The position numbers and the translations under genes are program-made. The notes beneath the pieces are model-generated. The model made no database searches. It worked only from the letters and a program-made list of their open reading frames with translations, and had not been told where the DNA came from. Positions 1-9,284 of a stretch of 62,590 bases of DNA are shown one piece after another. The stretch is taken from contig CAZYDR010000005.1 in assembly GCA_964645285.1 (NCBI GenBank), forward strand, positions 1 through 62,590. Reading direction: 5' to 3'. Position 1 is the stretch's first letter; every line of letters begins with the position of its first letter. This stretch comes from JAYZAP01 sp964645285 (GTDB lineage: Bacteria > Pseudomonadota > Alphaproteobacteria > JAAXGF01).

Positions 1-195
1 GAGAAATCCGGCGCCTGGTTCTCCTATGCCGACCAGCGGATCGGCCAGGGCCGCGAGAACGCCAAGCAGTTCCTGCACGAAAACCCCGAGATGGCCGCCG
101 ACATCGAAGCCCGCGTGCGCGAAGACGCCGGGCTGGTCGACAAGACCGCCCTGGCCGAGGCGGAAACCCCGGTCGACATTGCCGTGGGCGCCTGA
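1..195 (+). CDS. recA: RecA recombinase, C-terminal fragment
   Basis: The window opens inside a reading frame whose last 64 codons match the C-terminal part of bacterial RecA (motif EKSGAWFSYADQRIGQGREN, then a helical tail with KQFLHENPEMA), ending at TGA 193-195. RecA forms the ATP-dependent strand-exchange filament on single-stranded DNA and activates LexA self-cleavage. The ATPase core lies outside the window. A rho-independent terminator follows 29 bases after the stop and alaS comes next, a recA-alaS order common in alphaproteobacteria. The identity is clear from the tail motif. Confidence 0.95.
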   Translation, partial: EKSGAWFSYADQRIGQGRENAKQFLHENPEMAADIEARVREDAGLVDKTALAEAETPVDIAVGA

Positions 196-223
196 GCCCT
201 CATCCCCCCCCCCCCGGGAACGG

Positions 224-262
224 AACGCGCGGCGCCTTGTATTCAGCGCCGCGCGTTTCGTT
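224..262 (+). terminator. rho-independent terminator of recA
   Basis: Perfect 12-bp inverted repeat: AACGCGCGGCGC at 224-235 and its complement at 246-257, with a 10-base loop, followed by a short T-rich stretch (TTCGTT). It lies directly downstream of the recA stop and upstream of alaS, so it probably separates the two transcripts. A 12-C homopolymer (204-215) sits just before it. Confidence 0.8.
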
Positions 263-400
263 ATGGGGCGCAAGGCCGCCCGTGGCGTTGGACTCGCCCT
301 AGCGGCAGGATTAAAACGCTGGCCAGATAACAGCCAGTAGCCCTGTTTCCATCGTTGATTCGGGGTATCATCGGGCGGAACAAGGGACCATATTTCGGCG

Positions 401-3052
401 ATGCAAACCACCAGCGACATCCGAACCGCGTTCATCGATTATTTCGTCGACGCCGGCCACACCGCGGTGGCGTCAGCGCCGCTGGTGCCGCTCAACGATC
501 CCACCCTGCTGTTCGTCAACGCCGGAATGGTGCAGTTCAAGAACGTGTTCACCGGGCTCGAGAAACGCGATTACGTGCGCGCGGTCACGTCGCAGAAATG
601 CGTCCGCGCCGGCGGCAAGCACAACGATCTCGAAAATGTTGGCTACACCGCGCGCCACCACACCTTCTTCGAGATGCTCGGCAACTTCTCGTTCGGCGAT
701 TATTTCAAGGACCACGCCATCGAGCTGGCGTGGAATCTGGTGACCGACGAATTCGGCCTCAACGCCGGGCGCCTGCTGGTCACGGTCTATCACGAGGACG
801 ACCAGGCCTTCGATTTGTGGAAGAAGATCGCCGGCCTGCCCGATGATCGCATCATTCGCATCGCCACCAGCGACAACTTCTGGGCCATGGGCGATAGCGG
901 CCCCTGCGGCCCCTGTTCGGAAATCTTCTACGATCACGGCGACCATATCCCCGGCGGCCCGCCGGGCAGCCCCGATGAGGACGGCGACCGCTTCATCGAA
1001 ATCTGGAACCTGGTGTTCATGCAGTTCGAGCAGCTTGGTCCCGATGAGCGCATTGACCTGCCGCGCCCATCCATCGACACCGGCATGGGCCTCGAGCGCA
1101 TTGCCGCGGTCATGCAGGGGGTCCACGACAACTACGATATCGACCTCATGCGCCACATCATGGAGGCCACCGCCGACATCAGTGGCTTTGCCATCGGCGG
1201 CGCCCAGGGCAACGCCCACCGGGTCATCGCCGATCACTTGCGGGCCACCAGTTTCCTGCTGGCCGATGGCGTCATGCCATTCAATGAGGGCCGGGGCTAT
1301 GTGCTGCGCCGGATCATGCGCCGCGCCATGCGCCATGCCCACATGATGGGCTGCAAGGATCCGCTCATGTGGCAACTGGTGCCCGCCCTGATCAGCCAGA
1401 TGGGCCAGGCCTTCCCGGAACTGGTACGCGCCGAAGCGCTGATCACCGAGACCCTCAAACTCGAGGAAACCCGCTTCAAGCAGACCCTCGACCGTGGCCT
1501 GCGATTGCTCGACGAGGCCACCGATGATCTCGACCAGGGCGCCGAGCTGTCCGGCGACGTCGCCTTCAAGCTCTACGACACCTACGGTTTTCCCTTCGAC
1601 CTTACCGAAGACGTGCTGCGTGGTCGCGGCCTCGGCGTCGACCGCGCCGGCTTCGACGCGGCCATGGAGCGCCAGCGGGCCGAGGCTCGAGCCGCCTGGT
1701 CGGGTTCCGGCGACGCCGCCACCGAGAAGGTTTGGTTCGACATCCGCGAGGACAATGGCGCCACCGAGTTTCTCGGCTACGAGACCGAGACCGCCGAGGC
1801 CCAGGTTATCGCCCTGGTGGTCGACGGCGCCCCGGTCGATCAAGCCGGACCGGGCACGGACGTGGCCCTGGTCGTCAACCAGACCCCGTTCTATGGCGAG
1901 TCCGGTGGTCAGGCCGGCGACAGCGGCGTCGTCACCAGCGCCGGCGGCGCCCACTTGACCGTTGGCAACACCGAGAAACACCTGGGCGACCTCCATGTCC
2001 ACATGGGCACGGTGACCGAGGGCGAGCTTCAGCTCGACGATGTGGTCGAGCTGGCGGTCGATGGGTCGCGCCGCACCCTGCTGCGCGCCAATCACTCGGC
2101 GACTCATCTGTTGCACGAGGCCTTGCGCCGCCGCCTGGGCGACCACGTCACCCAGAAGGGCTCCCTGGTCGCGGCTGACCGCCTGCGCTTCGACTTCAGC
2201 CAGCCGCGGCCGCTGTCCGCCGACGACCTTGCCGCCGTCGAAGCCGACGTCAACGCCCAGGTCCGCGGCAACTCCGACGTCACCACGACCATCATGAGCC
2301 CCGACGAGGCGGTCGAGCACGGCGCCATGGCCCTGTTCGGCGAGAACTACGGCGACGAGGTCCGGGTCCTGGCCATGGGCCACGATAGCGCCGAAAATCG
2401 GCCTTATTCCCTCGAGCTATGCGGCGGCACCCATGCCCGGCGCACCGGCGATATCGGGGCTTTCAAGATCACCAGCGAAGGCGCGGTCGCCGCCGGTGTC
2501 CGCCGTGTCGAAGCCCTGACCGGCGCGGCCGCTCTCGACTACCTCAACGGACGCGCCCAAATCGTCGCCCATGCGGCAGCGGCGCTCAAGGCCAACCCCA
2601 CGGAGCTCAGCGCCCGCATCGGCGCCCTGGTCGAGCAACGCAAGACCCTCGAGCGCGATCTGGCCGAGGCCCGGCGAAAACTGGTGACCGGCGCCCAGGG
2701 CAGTGGTGGCGACGACGGCCTGCGCGATGCCGGCGGCGTTAAGCTTTCCGCCCGCCTGCTCGAAGGAACCGCGCCCAAGGACTTGCGCGGCCTGGCCGAC
2801 GACCTCAAGAATCAGCTGGGTTCCGGCGTGGTCGCCCTGATCGCCGTCAACGAGGGCAAGGCGGCCCTGGTGGTGGCGGTCACCGACGATCTCACCGAGC
2901 GCTTCAGCGCCGTTGATCTGGTCCGCGCCGGGGCCGAGGTGCTGGGCGGCAAGGGTGGCGGCGGCCGTCCCGACATGGCCCAGGCCGGCGGGCCTGATGG
3001 GGCCAAGGCCGACGACGCCTTCGACGCCATTGCCAAGGCCATCACCGGGTGA
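401..3052 (+). CDS. alaS: alanyl-tRNA synthetase
   Basis: Full-length AlaRS (883 aa), which charges tRNA-Ala in the cytoplasm. The N-terminal class II catalytic core starts with the typical MQTTSDIRTAFIDYF segment and contains the conserved PLVPLNDPTLLFVNAGM stretch. The editing domain carries both zinc/catalytic elements, H565-x3-H569 (NHSATH) and C674-x3-H678 (CGGTH). The C-terminal C-Ala domain ends in a Gly-rich KGGGGRPDMAQAGG segment. Length is normal for the family. The stop overlaps the GTG of the next gene by 4 bases. No lesion is seen. Confidence 0.98.
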   Translation: MQTTSDIRTAFIDYFVDAGHTAVASAPLVPLNDPTLLFVNAGMVQFKNVFTGLEKRDYVRAVTSQKCVRAGGKHNDLENVGYTARHHTFFEMLGNFSFGDYFKDHAIELAWNLVTDEFGLNAGRLLVTVYHEDDQAFDLWKKIAGLPDDRIIRIATSDNFWAMGDSGPCGPCSEIFYDHGDHIPGGPPGSPDEDGDRFIEIWNLVFMQFEQLGPDERIDLPRPSIDTGMGLERIAAVMQGVHDNYDIDLMRHIMEATADISGFAIGGAQGNAHRVIADHLRATSFLLADGVMPFNEGRGYVLRRIMRRAMRHAHMMGCKDPLMWQLVPALISQMGQAFPELVRAEALITETLKLEETRFKQTLDRGLRLLDEATDDLDQGAELSGDVAFKLYDTYGFPFDLTEDVLRGRGLGVDRAGFDAAMERQRAEARAAWSGSGDAATEKVWFDIREDNGATEFLGYETETAEAQVIALVVDGAPVDQAGPGTDVALVVNQTPFYGESGGQAGDSGVVTSAGGAHLTVGNTEKHLGDLHVHMGTVTEGELQLDDVVELAVDGSRRTLLRANHSATHLLHEALRRRLGDHVTQKGSLVAADRLRFDFSQPRPLSADDLAAVEADVNAQVRGNSDVTTTIMSPDEAVEHGAMALFGENYGDEVRVLAMGHDSAENRPYSLELCGGTHARRTGDIGAFKITSEGAVAAGVRRVEALTGAAALDYLNGRAQIVAHAAAALKANPTELSARIGALVEQRKTLERDLAEARRKLVTGAQGSGGDDGLRDAGGVKLSARLLEGTAPKDLRGLADDLKNQLGSGVVALIAVNEGKAALVVAVTDDLTERFSAVDLVRAGAEVLGGKGGGGRPDMAQAGGPDGAKADDAFDAIAKAITG

Positions 3053-3054
3053 CC

Positions 3055-3819
3055 ATGACCGTCGCCGATAGCTGGTTCAAACGCCAGCAAATGGACGACG
3101 GCATAACCCGGATTTTTGAGCCCCGCATCCACCACTTCCTGCGCTGCAATGTGTGGCACGTGCCGGGCCGTGAGCGCCATATGATTGTCGATACGTCGCT
3201 TGGTATCGTCTCCCTGCGCGACGCCGCCCGTGATCTTCTGCAAAAGCCTGTCATCGCCGCCGCCAGCCACAGCCATTTCGACCATATGGGCGGCCACCAC
3301 GAGTTTGACGAGCGCCTGATCCACAGCGCCGAAGCGGCGGCCATGGCCGAAGCCGGGCGCGAGATGACCCCGCGAGTCGCTGCCTATGGCGGCGCAGCGC
3401 AGGCGGTCGAGGCCGACTACACCATGCCCGAGGATGGCGAGTTCCTCAGCGCCCTGCCCTTTGAGGGCTTCGATCCGGTCGGCCGGATGATCGAGCCGGC
3501 GGAACCCACCTGGCTGGTCGAGGATGGCGACATTGTCGACCTCGGCGACCGAGCCTTCGAGGTGTTGCATTTTCCCGGCCATTCGCCGGGCAGTATCGGC
3601 CTGTGGGAAGCCGCTACCGGCACCCTGTTCTCGGGCGACGCCATCTACGACGGGCCGCTCCTCGAAGACGTCATCGACGACTACATTGCGACCATGGAGC
3701 GCCTGAGAACCCTCCCCGTCACCGTCGTCCACGGCGGCCACGAACCCAGTTTCGGGCGCGAACGGATGATTGAAATCTGCGACAGCTACCTGGCGAAGTG
3801 GAATGCCAACCCCTTGTGA
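3055..3819 (+). CDS. metallo-beta-lactamase fold hydrolase
   Basis: Protein of about 254 aa with the MBL-fold signature HSHFDH (residues about 72-77), a later GHSPGSIGL histidine motif, FSGD (metal-bridging Asp) and a C-terminal HGGH, which together form a two-metal site. Such proteins hydrolyse thioesters, lactones or phosphodiesters; the substrate cannot be told here. No signal peptide is visible, so it is probably cytoplasmic. A GTG at 3049 overlaps the alaS stop (GTGA), while ATG 3055 is the conventional start; both are in frame. Tight spacing suggests co-transcription with alaS. Confidence 0.85.
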   Translation: MTVADSWFKRQQMDDGITRIFEPRIHHFLRCNVWHVPGRERHMIVDTSLGIVSLRDAARDLLQKPVIAAASHSHFDHMGGHHEFDERLIHSAEAAAMAEAGREMTPRVAAYGGAAQAVEADYTMPEDGEFLSALPFEGFDPVGRMIEPAEPTWLVEDGDIVDLGDRAFEVLHFPGHSPGSIGLWEAATGTLFSGDAIYDGPLLEDVIDDYIATMERLRTLPVTVVHGGHEPSFGRERMIEICDSYLAKWNANPL

Positions 3820-3868
3820 CCATGAGGTTTCCGGCGCAGAGTAGTATCAGTTAGCTGGAGGACAGAGA

Positions 3869-5355
3869 ATGCAACTGGCCGAATTTCTCATGGCCCGCGG
3901 CATGTGACGCTGGAGGACGCCGCCCGGGCAGCCGCCCATCAGGCGGAGAACGGCGGCAGGATCGACGACAGTCTGCTGGCTCTCGGCATGGTCACTGACG
4001 AGTTGATCGCCGAAGCCAAAGACTATGTGCCCAAGGCGCCGATGACGGTGGAGGGCACTGGGCTGCCGCCGACCAGCCTGATGCCGCTGCTGCTCAAATT
4101 TATCTACGTGGAGCAGCGCGAGACGCCGGCCGAGTTCATGGACGCCCTAAAACTGCCCTACAATATCGTCAAGAGCCTGCTCGACGATCTGGTCGAGATG
4201 AAACTTCTGCAATCTCTCGGCTCAGGTACAGCCGGCGGCACCGGCGGCGTTGGCGGCCTCGCCGGCATGCGCTACGGTTTGACGGAACGCGGTCACGACG
4301 CGGCATCGGAAGCCATGAAACGCAACCGCTACATCAGGCCGGCGCCGGTCTTCCTCAACGTCTTCCAGGCGCAGGTTCTGAAACAGTCAATTTCCTCCGA
4401 GTAAATTGGCGTCGAGCGGGTCACCGAATGTTTTTCCGACCTGGTTGTCGGCGACCACTTTGTTCGCCAGATCGGCCCAGCGGTCAATTCGGGCCGCGCG
4501 GTGCTGCTCTACGGCCCGGCGGGCAATGGCAAGACCTCGGTCGCCAGTCGCGTAGCCGACATCTTTACCGACATCATTTTCGTGCCCTATACCATCGACG
4601 TCGAAGGCCAGATCATCCAGCTCTACGATTCGGCGGTCCATCTGCCGGCCGATATTCCCGATCTGGCGACGGAGGTTCCCGAGCACAGCAAGGGCCTGCG
4701 CCGCGACGAAGTCGATCGCCGCTGGTTCGCCTGCAAGCGACCCGCGGTGATCGTCGGCGGCGAACTGACCCTGGAAATGCTCGACCTCGCCTATAGCGAC
4801 GTGTCCAATTTCTATGAGGCGCCGATGCATGCGAAGGCGCTCAACGGCACCTTCATCGTCGATGACTTCGGGCGCCAACTGGTCGACCCGGGCAAGCTGC
4901 TCAATCGCTGGATCGTGCCCATGGAGAACCGGGTCGATTTCTTTAAGCTCAAGACCGGGCGGACCATCGAAATTCCCTTCGACGAACTGCTTATCTTCTC
5001 CACCAACATGGAACCCCGGAACCTGATCTATCCGGCCTTCTTACGGCGTATTCCCTACAAGATCGAACTCGGCGCGCCGACCTTGGACGAATACCGCAGG
5101 GCCTTCCGAATGGTTGCCGAGAATGCCGGCATGGAGCTGCCCGAGGATGTGCTCGATTTCATCGTCGATCGGCTGGCCGCCAACGAAGACCATACCTTGG
5201 GATTTTATCAGGCCCGTTTCATCACCGATCACGTGCTCGCCGCCTGCAAGTATCTGGATACCCCGCCCAGCTTCACCCGCGATGGCGTGGTCGATGCGCT
5301 GAAAAATCTCTACATCAGTTACGATGCCGAGCCCCGGGGCGGGCTAGTAGCTTAA
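3869..5355 (+). pseudogene. broken MshEN-like/AAA ATPase gene
   Basis: One ancestral gene appears broken in two places. ATG 3869 with an upstream GGAGGA gives MQLAEFLMARGM and then hits TGA at 3905; one base later the frame continues (GTG 3904) with a segment resembling the MshEN/GSPII_E N-terminal fold (VTLEDAARAA..GGRIDDSLLALGMV). That frame stops at TAA 4402-4404 but continues in the same frame as a AAA ATPase with Walker A GPAGNGKT (about 4513), Walker B-like TFIVDDFG and a C-terminal helical domain to 5355. The two open pieces are 3904-4404 and 4501-5355 (GTG). Intact relatives are, from memory, single-chain ATPases of unknown role. The pieces could instead be expressed separately. Confidence 0.75.
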
Positions 5356-6315
5356 CTGCTTGTCAACCAAGCCCAACAGCGGCTTACCGCGACGGTAGCG
5401 GCACAGGTTTTCCATAAAGCGATCGAGGTTGCGGCCGGCGCGAAGCTGGCTGGCACCCGCCGTATGAGGGCTCATGACCACGTTGGGGAAGCGCCAAAGG
5501 GGGTCGTCGGCCGGCAACGGCTCAATGTGGTGAACGTCGAGGCCGGCACCTCCCAGCTGTCCCGATTCGAGTGCCGCCACCAACGCCGGATGGTCGACCA
5601 GTTCGCCCCGCGTGACATTGAGCAACAGGGCGCCGGGCCTCATGGCGGCAAAGCGGCCGGCATCGATCATGGCTTTGCTCTCGGCGGCAAACGGGGCGCA
5701 AATCGCCACCACGTCAGATCCGGCCAGCATGGCGTCGAGGTGGTCGAGACGCTCAACCGCGGACACAAGATCATCGCCTTCCACCGGGTCGCGGTCGACG
5801 GCGCGAACGGTCATGCCGAACCCGGCGGCGCGGCGCGCGATGGCCCGTCCGCTACCACCGTAGCCGACGATGCCCATGACCCGCCCCTCAAGCTCCGTGG
5901 CGCGTACGCGATAGGCAAGGCGCTTATCCCAGGCCCCATGACCATGGCGGATGGCCTCAGCCAGCTGACGAGTCAGGGCCAGCAACAGACCCATGGCGTG
6001 GTCGGCCAGATGGGAGCCGACCAGCCCTTTCTCACAGGTCAGGATTACGTCGCCGTCACGCAAGGCCGGATACAGTATGTGGTCAACGCCCGACGACGTC
6101 GCCTAGACCCACTTCACCTGGCTCGCGGCGGTGAACAGTTCCTCGTCGATGCTGCCCAATATCACCTCGGCCTCGGGCGCCGCCGCCATGGCCTGATCGC
6201 GGTTCGTAGCGACGGTGACCACCGCATTCGGACCGGCCGCCGCGGCCACGGCCAAGCGAACCTCTTCGCTGACCTCGGTCAGGATCACGCGGTCGTTGAC
6301 GATAAGAATATTCAC
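5344..6315 (-). pseudogene. D-2-hydroxyacid dehydrogenase interrupted by an in-frame TAG
   Basis: Reading from GTG 6315, the N-terminal substrate-domain half runs to SQVKWV and then meets TAG (6105-6103). The same frame continues as ATSSGVDH and then a complete NAD-binding domain: GYGGSGRA (GxGxxG), NVTRGELVD (substrate Arg), HHIEPLP (Glu) and SPHTAG (catalytic His). Relatives have a KWVQATSAGVD-like segment, so the TAG is most simply a CAG to TAG change. An intact enzyme would reduce 2-ketoacids with NAD(P)H. Start 6315 lies 5 bases after the stop of the upstream oxidoreductase, so it was part of that operon. A 239-aa fragment could initiate at 6063. Confidence 0.8.
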
Positions 6316-6320
6316 GGAAA

Positions 6321-8282
6321 CTACACCGCGACGCCGGCCTTGAGTCCCTCGAACACAGCTTCCTCCGCAGTTCGCGCCACCATGGCATCGCCGATCATGC
6401 GGGTCTCGCCGGACCAGTCGGCCAGGGCGTCGCCAAGGCTGTCCACGGACTCGTGGCCGAGGAAGTAGACCAAGGTCTCCATGCCGTCGCAGATGATCGG
6501 CTCGCCGCTGGTGGTGTGCTGGAAGTAGGCGGTATCGCTGTCGACCCCGTAGAGCCGGGCCAGAGGAATGATCTCGACCCCAAGCTTGTGGAGATCGCCA
6601 AGCCAGCGGTCGCGAACATATTGCTGGATGGTCTGGCCGGGCATGTAACCGTTGACCGCCAGGCGCACCCGGCTGCCAGCGGTGGCCAGCTTCTCGGCCA
6701 GGCCGAGGCCGATCCAGTCGCAACGCCAGTCGGCGATGACCACGTCGGCGCCGACATTGGCCTCGTCGCGGATCACCGACCAACTATCGACCACATGGGC
6801 CTCTTCGGCGCCCTCGATGGGCGGCTTGTTGACGGTGGCGCCGGTGGCGACAATCACCACGTCCGGCGCCTCAGCCTCGACCAGGGCGCGATCGACCGTG
6901 GTGTTGAGCACAACCCGCACGCCGGCCAATTCCATCTCGCGTGCCAGATTGGTCACCAGGCCACCGAACTCGGCCCGGCCGGGCAACAGCTGGGCCAACA
7001 GCACCTGGCCGCCAAGGCGCGCGCCACCCTCGTAGAGGGTCACGTCGTGGCCACGCTCAGCGGCCACGGCGGCGGCCTTCATACCCGCTGGCCCGCCACC
7101 GGCGACCAGCACCCTGCGGGCTGGCGCGGCCGGCGCTCGGGTACCGTATTCAAGCTCGCGCCCGGTTTCGGGATACTGCAGGCAGGAGAGGCCGAAGCCT
7201 TCGAGGATGTGGCCGATGCAGGCCTGATTGCAGGCGATGCAGGCGCGGATATCGTCGGTGCGCCCGGCGGCCGCCTTGTTGGCCATCTCCGGGTCGGCGA
7301 TCATCGCCCGGGTCATGCCGCACATATCGGCCTGGCCGCTGGCGACAATGGCTTCGGCCTTCTGAGGCTGGTTGATGCGCCCGGCGACGAACACCGGTAT
7401 ATCGACCCGCTCCTTCACCGCCTGGGCGAAGGGCGCCACATAGCCGGGGTCGATGTTCATGGGCGGCACGATGTGGACCGAACCGCCCAAGGTCGCCGAC
7501 GACCCGGCGATGACGTTGACGTAGTCGAACACGCCGTCGCCGCCAAGGGCTTCGATGATTTCGAGAGTTTCGTCGGGCTGCAACCCCTCGGGGCCGATTT
7601 CGTCGCCGGAAATACGCAATCCCGCCACCCGGTCGTCGGGCAGCGCCGCGCGCACCGCCTCGCCGATCTCGCGTAGCAGACGCATGCGGTTCTCAAAGCT
7701 GCCACCGTATATGTCCGTTCGGCGGTTAACGCGGGGGCTGAGAAACTGGGCCGGCAGATAGCCCTGGCTGGCGATTACCTCGACACCGTCGTAGCCGGCA
7801 TTGATCATCCGCCCGGCCCCGGCGCCATAAGCCTCGATCACTTCGGTAACCAGCGAAATGGGCATCTCGCGCGGCATGATGTGGAAGCGCTCGTTGGCCG
7901 TCGCCGAGGCACTGTAGGGCACCGGCGCGGTGCCGTCGGTAGTGTGCAGGACCTCGCGGCCGGGATGAAAAAGCTGGCCGAAAATGCGGCAGTCGTGACG
8001 GTGAACCGCGTCGGTCAGACGACGCAGGCCGGGGCCGCTATCGTCGTTACGCACCTGCAGGATGCCATCGGAATAGGCCGCCGACTCGTGGACCACGGTG
8101 GCTTCGGTGATAATCAGTCCGGTGCCACCCCGGGCGCGGGCCTCGTGATAGGCGATCATGGCATCGCCCGGCGCCTCGTCTTCGGCGAGAAATGTGCCGT
8201 GGCCGGTGGAGAAAATGCGGTTGCGGATTTCGACGCCACGAATGCGCAGCGGCGAAAACAGATTGGGGAAAGACCCGTTCAT
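6321..8282 (-). CDS. NADH:flavin oxidoreductase / 2,4-dienoyl-CoA reductase-type iron-sulfur flavoprotein
   Basis: 653 aa, the usual length of the DCR/trimethylamine-dehydrogenase family. An N-terminal FMN TIM barrel (FSPLRIRGVEIRNRI, QLFHPGRE, SPRVNRRTDIYGGS) is followed by a cysteine cluster CIACNQACIG..C (about residues 347-367) for a 4Fe-4S centre, then FAD/NAD(P)-binding domains (VLVAGGGPAGM, VVIVATGA). Electrons pass from NAD(P)H via FAD and Fe-S to FMN. Some relatives reduce enoyl-CoA and others demethylate amines; the substrate is unknown. It sits between a class IV aminotransferase (16 bases upstream) and the broken dehydrogenase, so the three were probably one operon. Confidence 0.88.
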   Translation of the reverse strand: MNGSFPNLFSPLRIRGVEIRNRIFSTGHGTFLAEDEAPGDAMIAYHEARARGGTGLIITEATVVHESAAYSDGILQVRNDDSGPGLRRLTDAVHRHDCRIFGQLFHPGREVLHTTDGTAPVPYSASATANERFHIMPREMPISLVTEVIEAYGAGAGRMINAGYDGVEVIASQGYLPAQFLSPRVNRRTDIYGGSFENRMRLLREIGEAVRAALPDDRVAGLRISGDEIGPEGLQPDETLEIIEALGGDGVFDYVNVIAGSSATLGGSVHIVPPMNIDPGYVAPFAQAVKERVDIPVFVAGRINQPQKAEAIVASGQADMCGMTRAMIADPEMANKAAAGRTDDIRACIACNQACIGHILEGFGLSCLQYPETGRELEYGTRAPAAPARRVLVAGGGPAGMKAAAVAAERGHDVTLYEGGARLGGQVLLAQLLPGRAEFGGLVTNLAREMELAGVRVVLNTTVDRALVEAEAPDVVIVATGATVNKPPIEGAEEAHVVDSWSVIRDEANVGADVVIADWRCDWIGLGLAEKLATAGSRVRLAVNGYMPGQTIQQYVRDRWLGDLHKLGVEIIPLARLYGVDSDTAYFQHTTSGEPIICDGMETLVYFLGHESVDSLGDALADWSGETRMIGDAMVARTAEEAVFEGLKAGVAV

Positions 8283-8298
8283 GACCTGAGCGCCCGCC

Positions 8299-9222
8299 TC
8301 AGGCGACCGCGCGTTGGTTCAGCACTGCGCTCACCGGGGTGCCGAGCCAGCCTGCCGCGCGCTTCTCCCAGTACAGGGAATGAAGCTTCGCCGACAGCGC
8401 ACCGGGCGCGCCGTTGGACAGCACCCGGTCGTCGACCTTGATCACCGGCATGATGCCGCCAGCGGTCGAGCAGATAAAGACCTCGTCGGCTTCGTGCAGG
8501 TCTTCCGGCACATAGTCGCCGGCATGACAGGGCACGCCGGTCTCGGCGGCCAGGTCGAACACGGTCTGCCGGGTAATGCCTTCGAGCATGTTGCGGGCCG
8601 GGGTGTGGAGTTCGCCATCCTTGATGAAAAAGACATTGAAGCCGGGACCTTCGGCGAGCATGCCGTCGGGGGTGCAAAGCACCGCATTGTGGGCGCCGGC
8701 GTCAGCGGCCTCGATCTTGGCGCGCACCAGATCGCCCCAATGGAAGTTCTTGAACCGGGCATCGACGCACTCGTCGGGAATGCGCCGGGTCTTGGCGACG
8801 ATGATGTCGATGCCCTTTTGCTGAATCTCCAGCGGCACGATCCAGACATAGGGAATAGCGTAGGCAATGAAGTTGACATGGGTGTCGCGCAGATCGGGAA
8901 CGAAGCCGCGAATGAAGCCCTTGTTGGTGCCGCGGGTCAACATCATGTCGACGTAGGACAATTCGCCGACACCGCCGCGCTCGACGCATTCGGCGAGGAT
9001 GTGCTTGATCTCTTCGGCGCTGTAGGGGCTTCTCATACCAACGCCGGCACAGGAGCGCAGGAAGCGGGCCACGTGATCGTCGAGCCGGAAGAACTGGCCA
9101 TTGCTGGTCGAGGTCACGTCGTAGACTACGTCGCTCTTGCTGAAGCCGCTGTCGAATACGGAAATCTTGGCGTCCTCGAGCGCCACGTACTCACCATCGA
9201 CAAATGCCATCCCGTCGCCCAT
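8299..9222 (-). CDS. class IV aminotransferase (branched-chain / D-amino-acid type)
   Basis: 307 aa PLP-dependent fold-type IV aminotransferase. Visible motifs are FVDGEYVALEDAKISVFD near the N-terminus, the lysine-bearing segment ARFKNFHWGDLVRAK (Lys about residue 158 is the likely Schiff-base residue), EGPGFNVFFI, and STAGGIMPV, the phosphate-binding turn. ATG 9222 is preferred because GGAGGA lies 7 bases upstream; an in-frame TTG at 9243 is less likely. Family members transaminate branched-chain or D-amino acids or act as 4-amino-4-deoxychorismate lyases. The neighbours suggest production of a keto acid for the now-broken dehydrogenase. Confidence 0.85.
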   Translation of the reverse strand: MGDGMAFVDGEYVALEDAKISVFDSGFSKSDVVYDVTSTSNGQFFRLDDHVARFLRSCAGVGMRSPYSAEEIKHILAECVERGGVGELSYVDMMLTRGTNKGFIRGFVPDLRDTHVNFIAYAIPYVWIVPLEIQQKGIDIIVAKTRRIPDECVDARFKNFHWGDLVRAKIEAADAGAHNAVLCTPDGMLAEGPGFNVFFIKDGELHTPARNMLEGITRQTVFDLAAETGVPCHAGDYVPEDLHEADEVFICSTAGGIMPVIKVDDRVLSNGAPGALSAKLHSLYWEKRAAGWLGTPVSAVLNQRAVA

Positions 9223-9284
9223 AGCCATCTCCTCCGAATTCAATGGAACCGCAGCGATTAACGTCCCCTAAATTGACGGCGGCG

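Noticed and set aside
473..2383. Long open frame on the strand opposite alaS (636 codons)
   Set aside because: It mirrors alaS codon positions in GC-rich DNA, has no recognisable motif or ribosome site, and overlaps a well-supported gene completely.
5464..7676. Plus-strand open frames over the dehydrogenase and oxidoreductase genes
   Set aside because: They are antisense to clear enzyme motifs and show biased composition without homology; treated as shadows.
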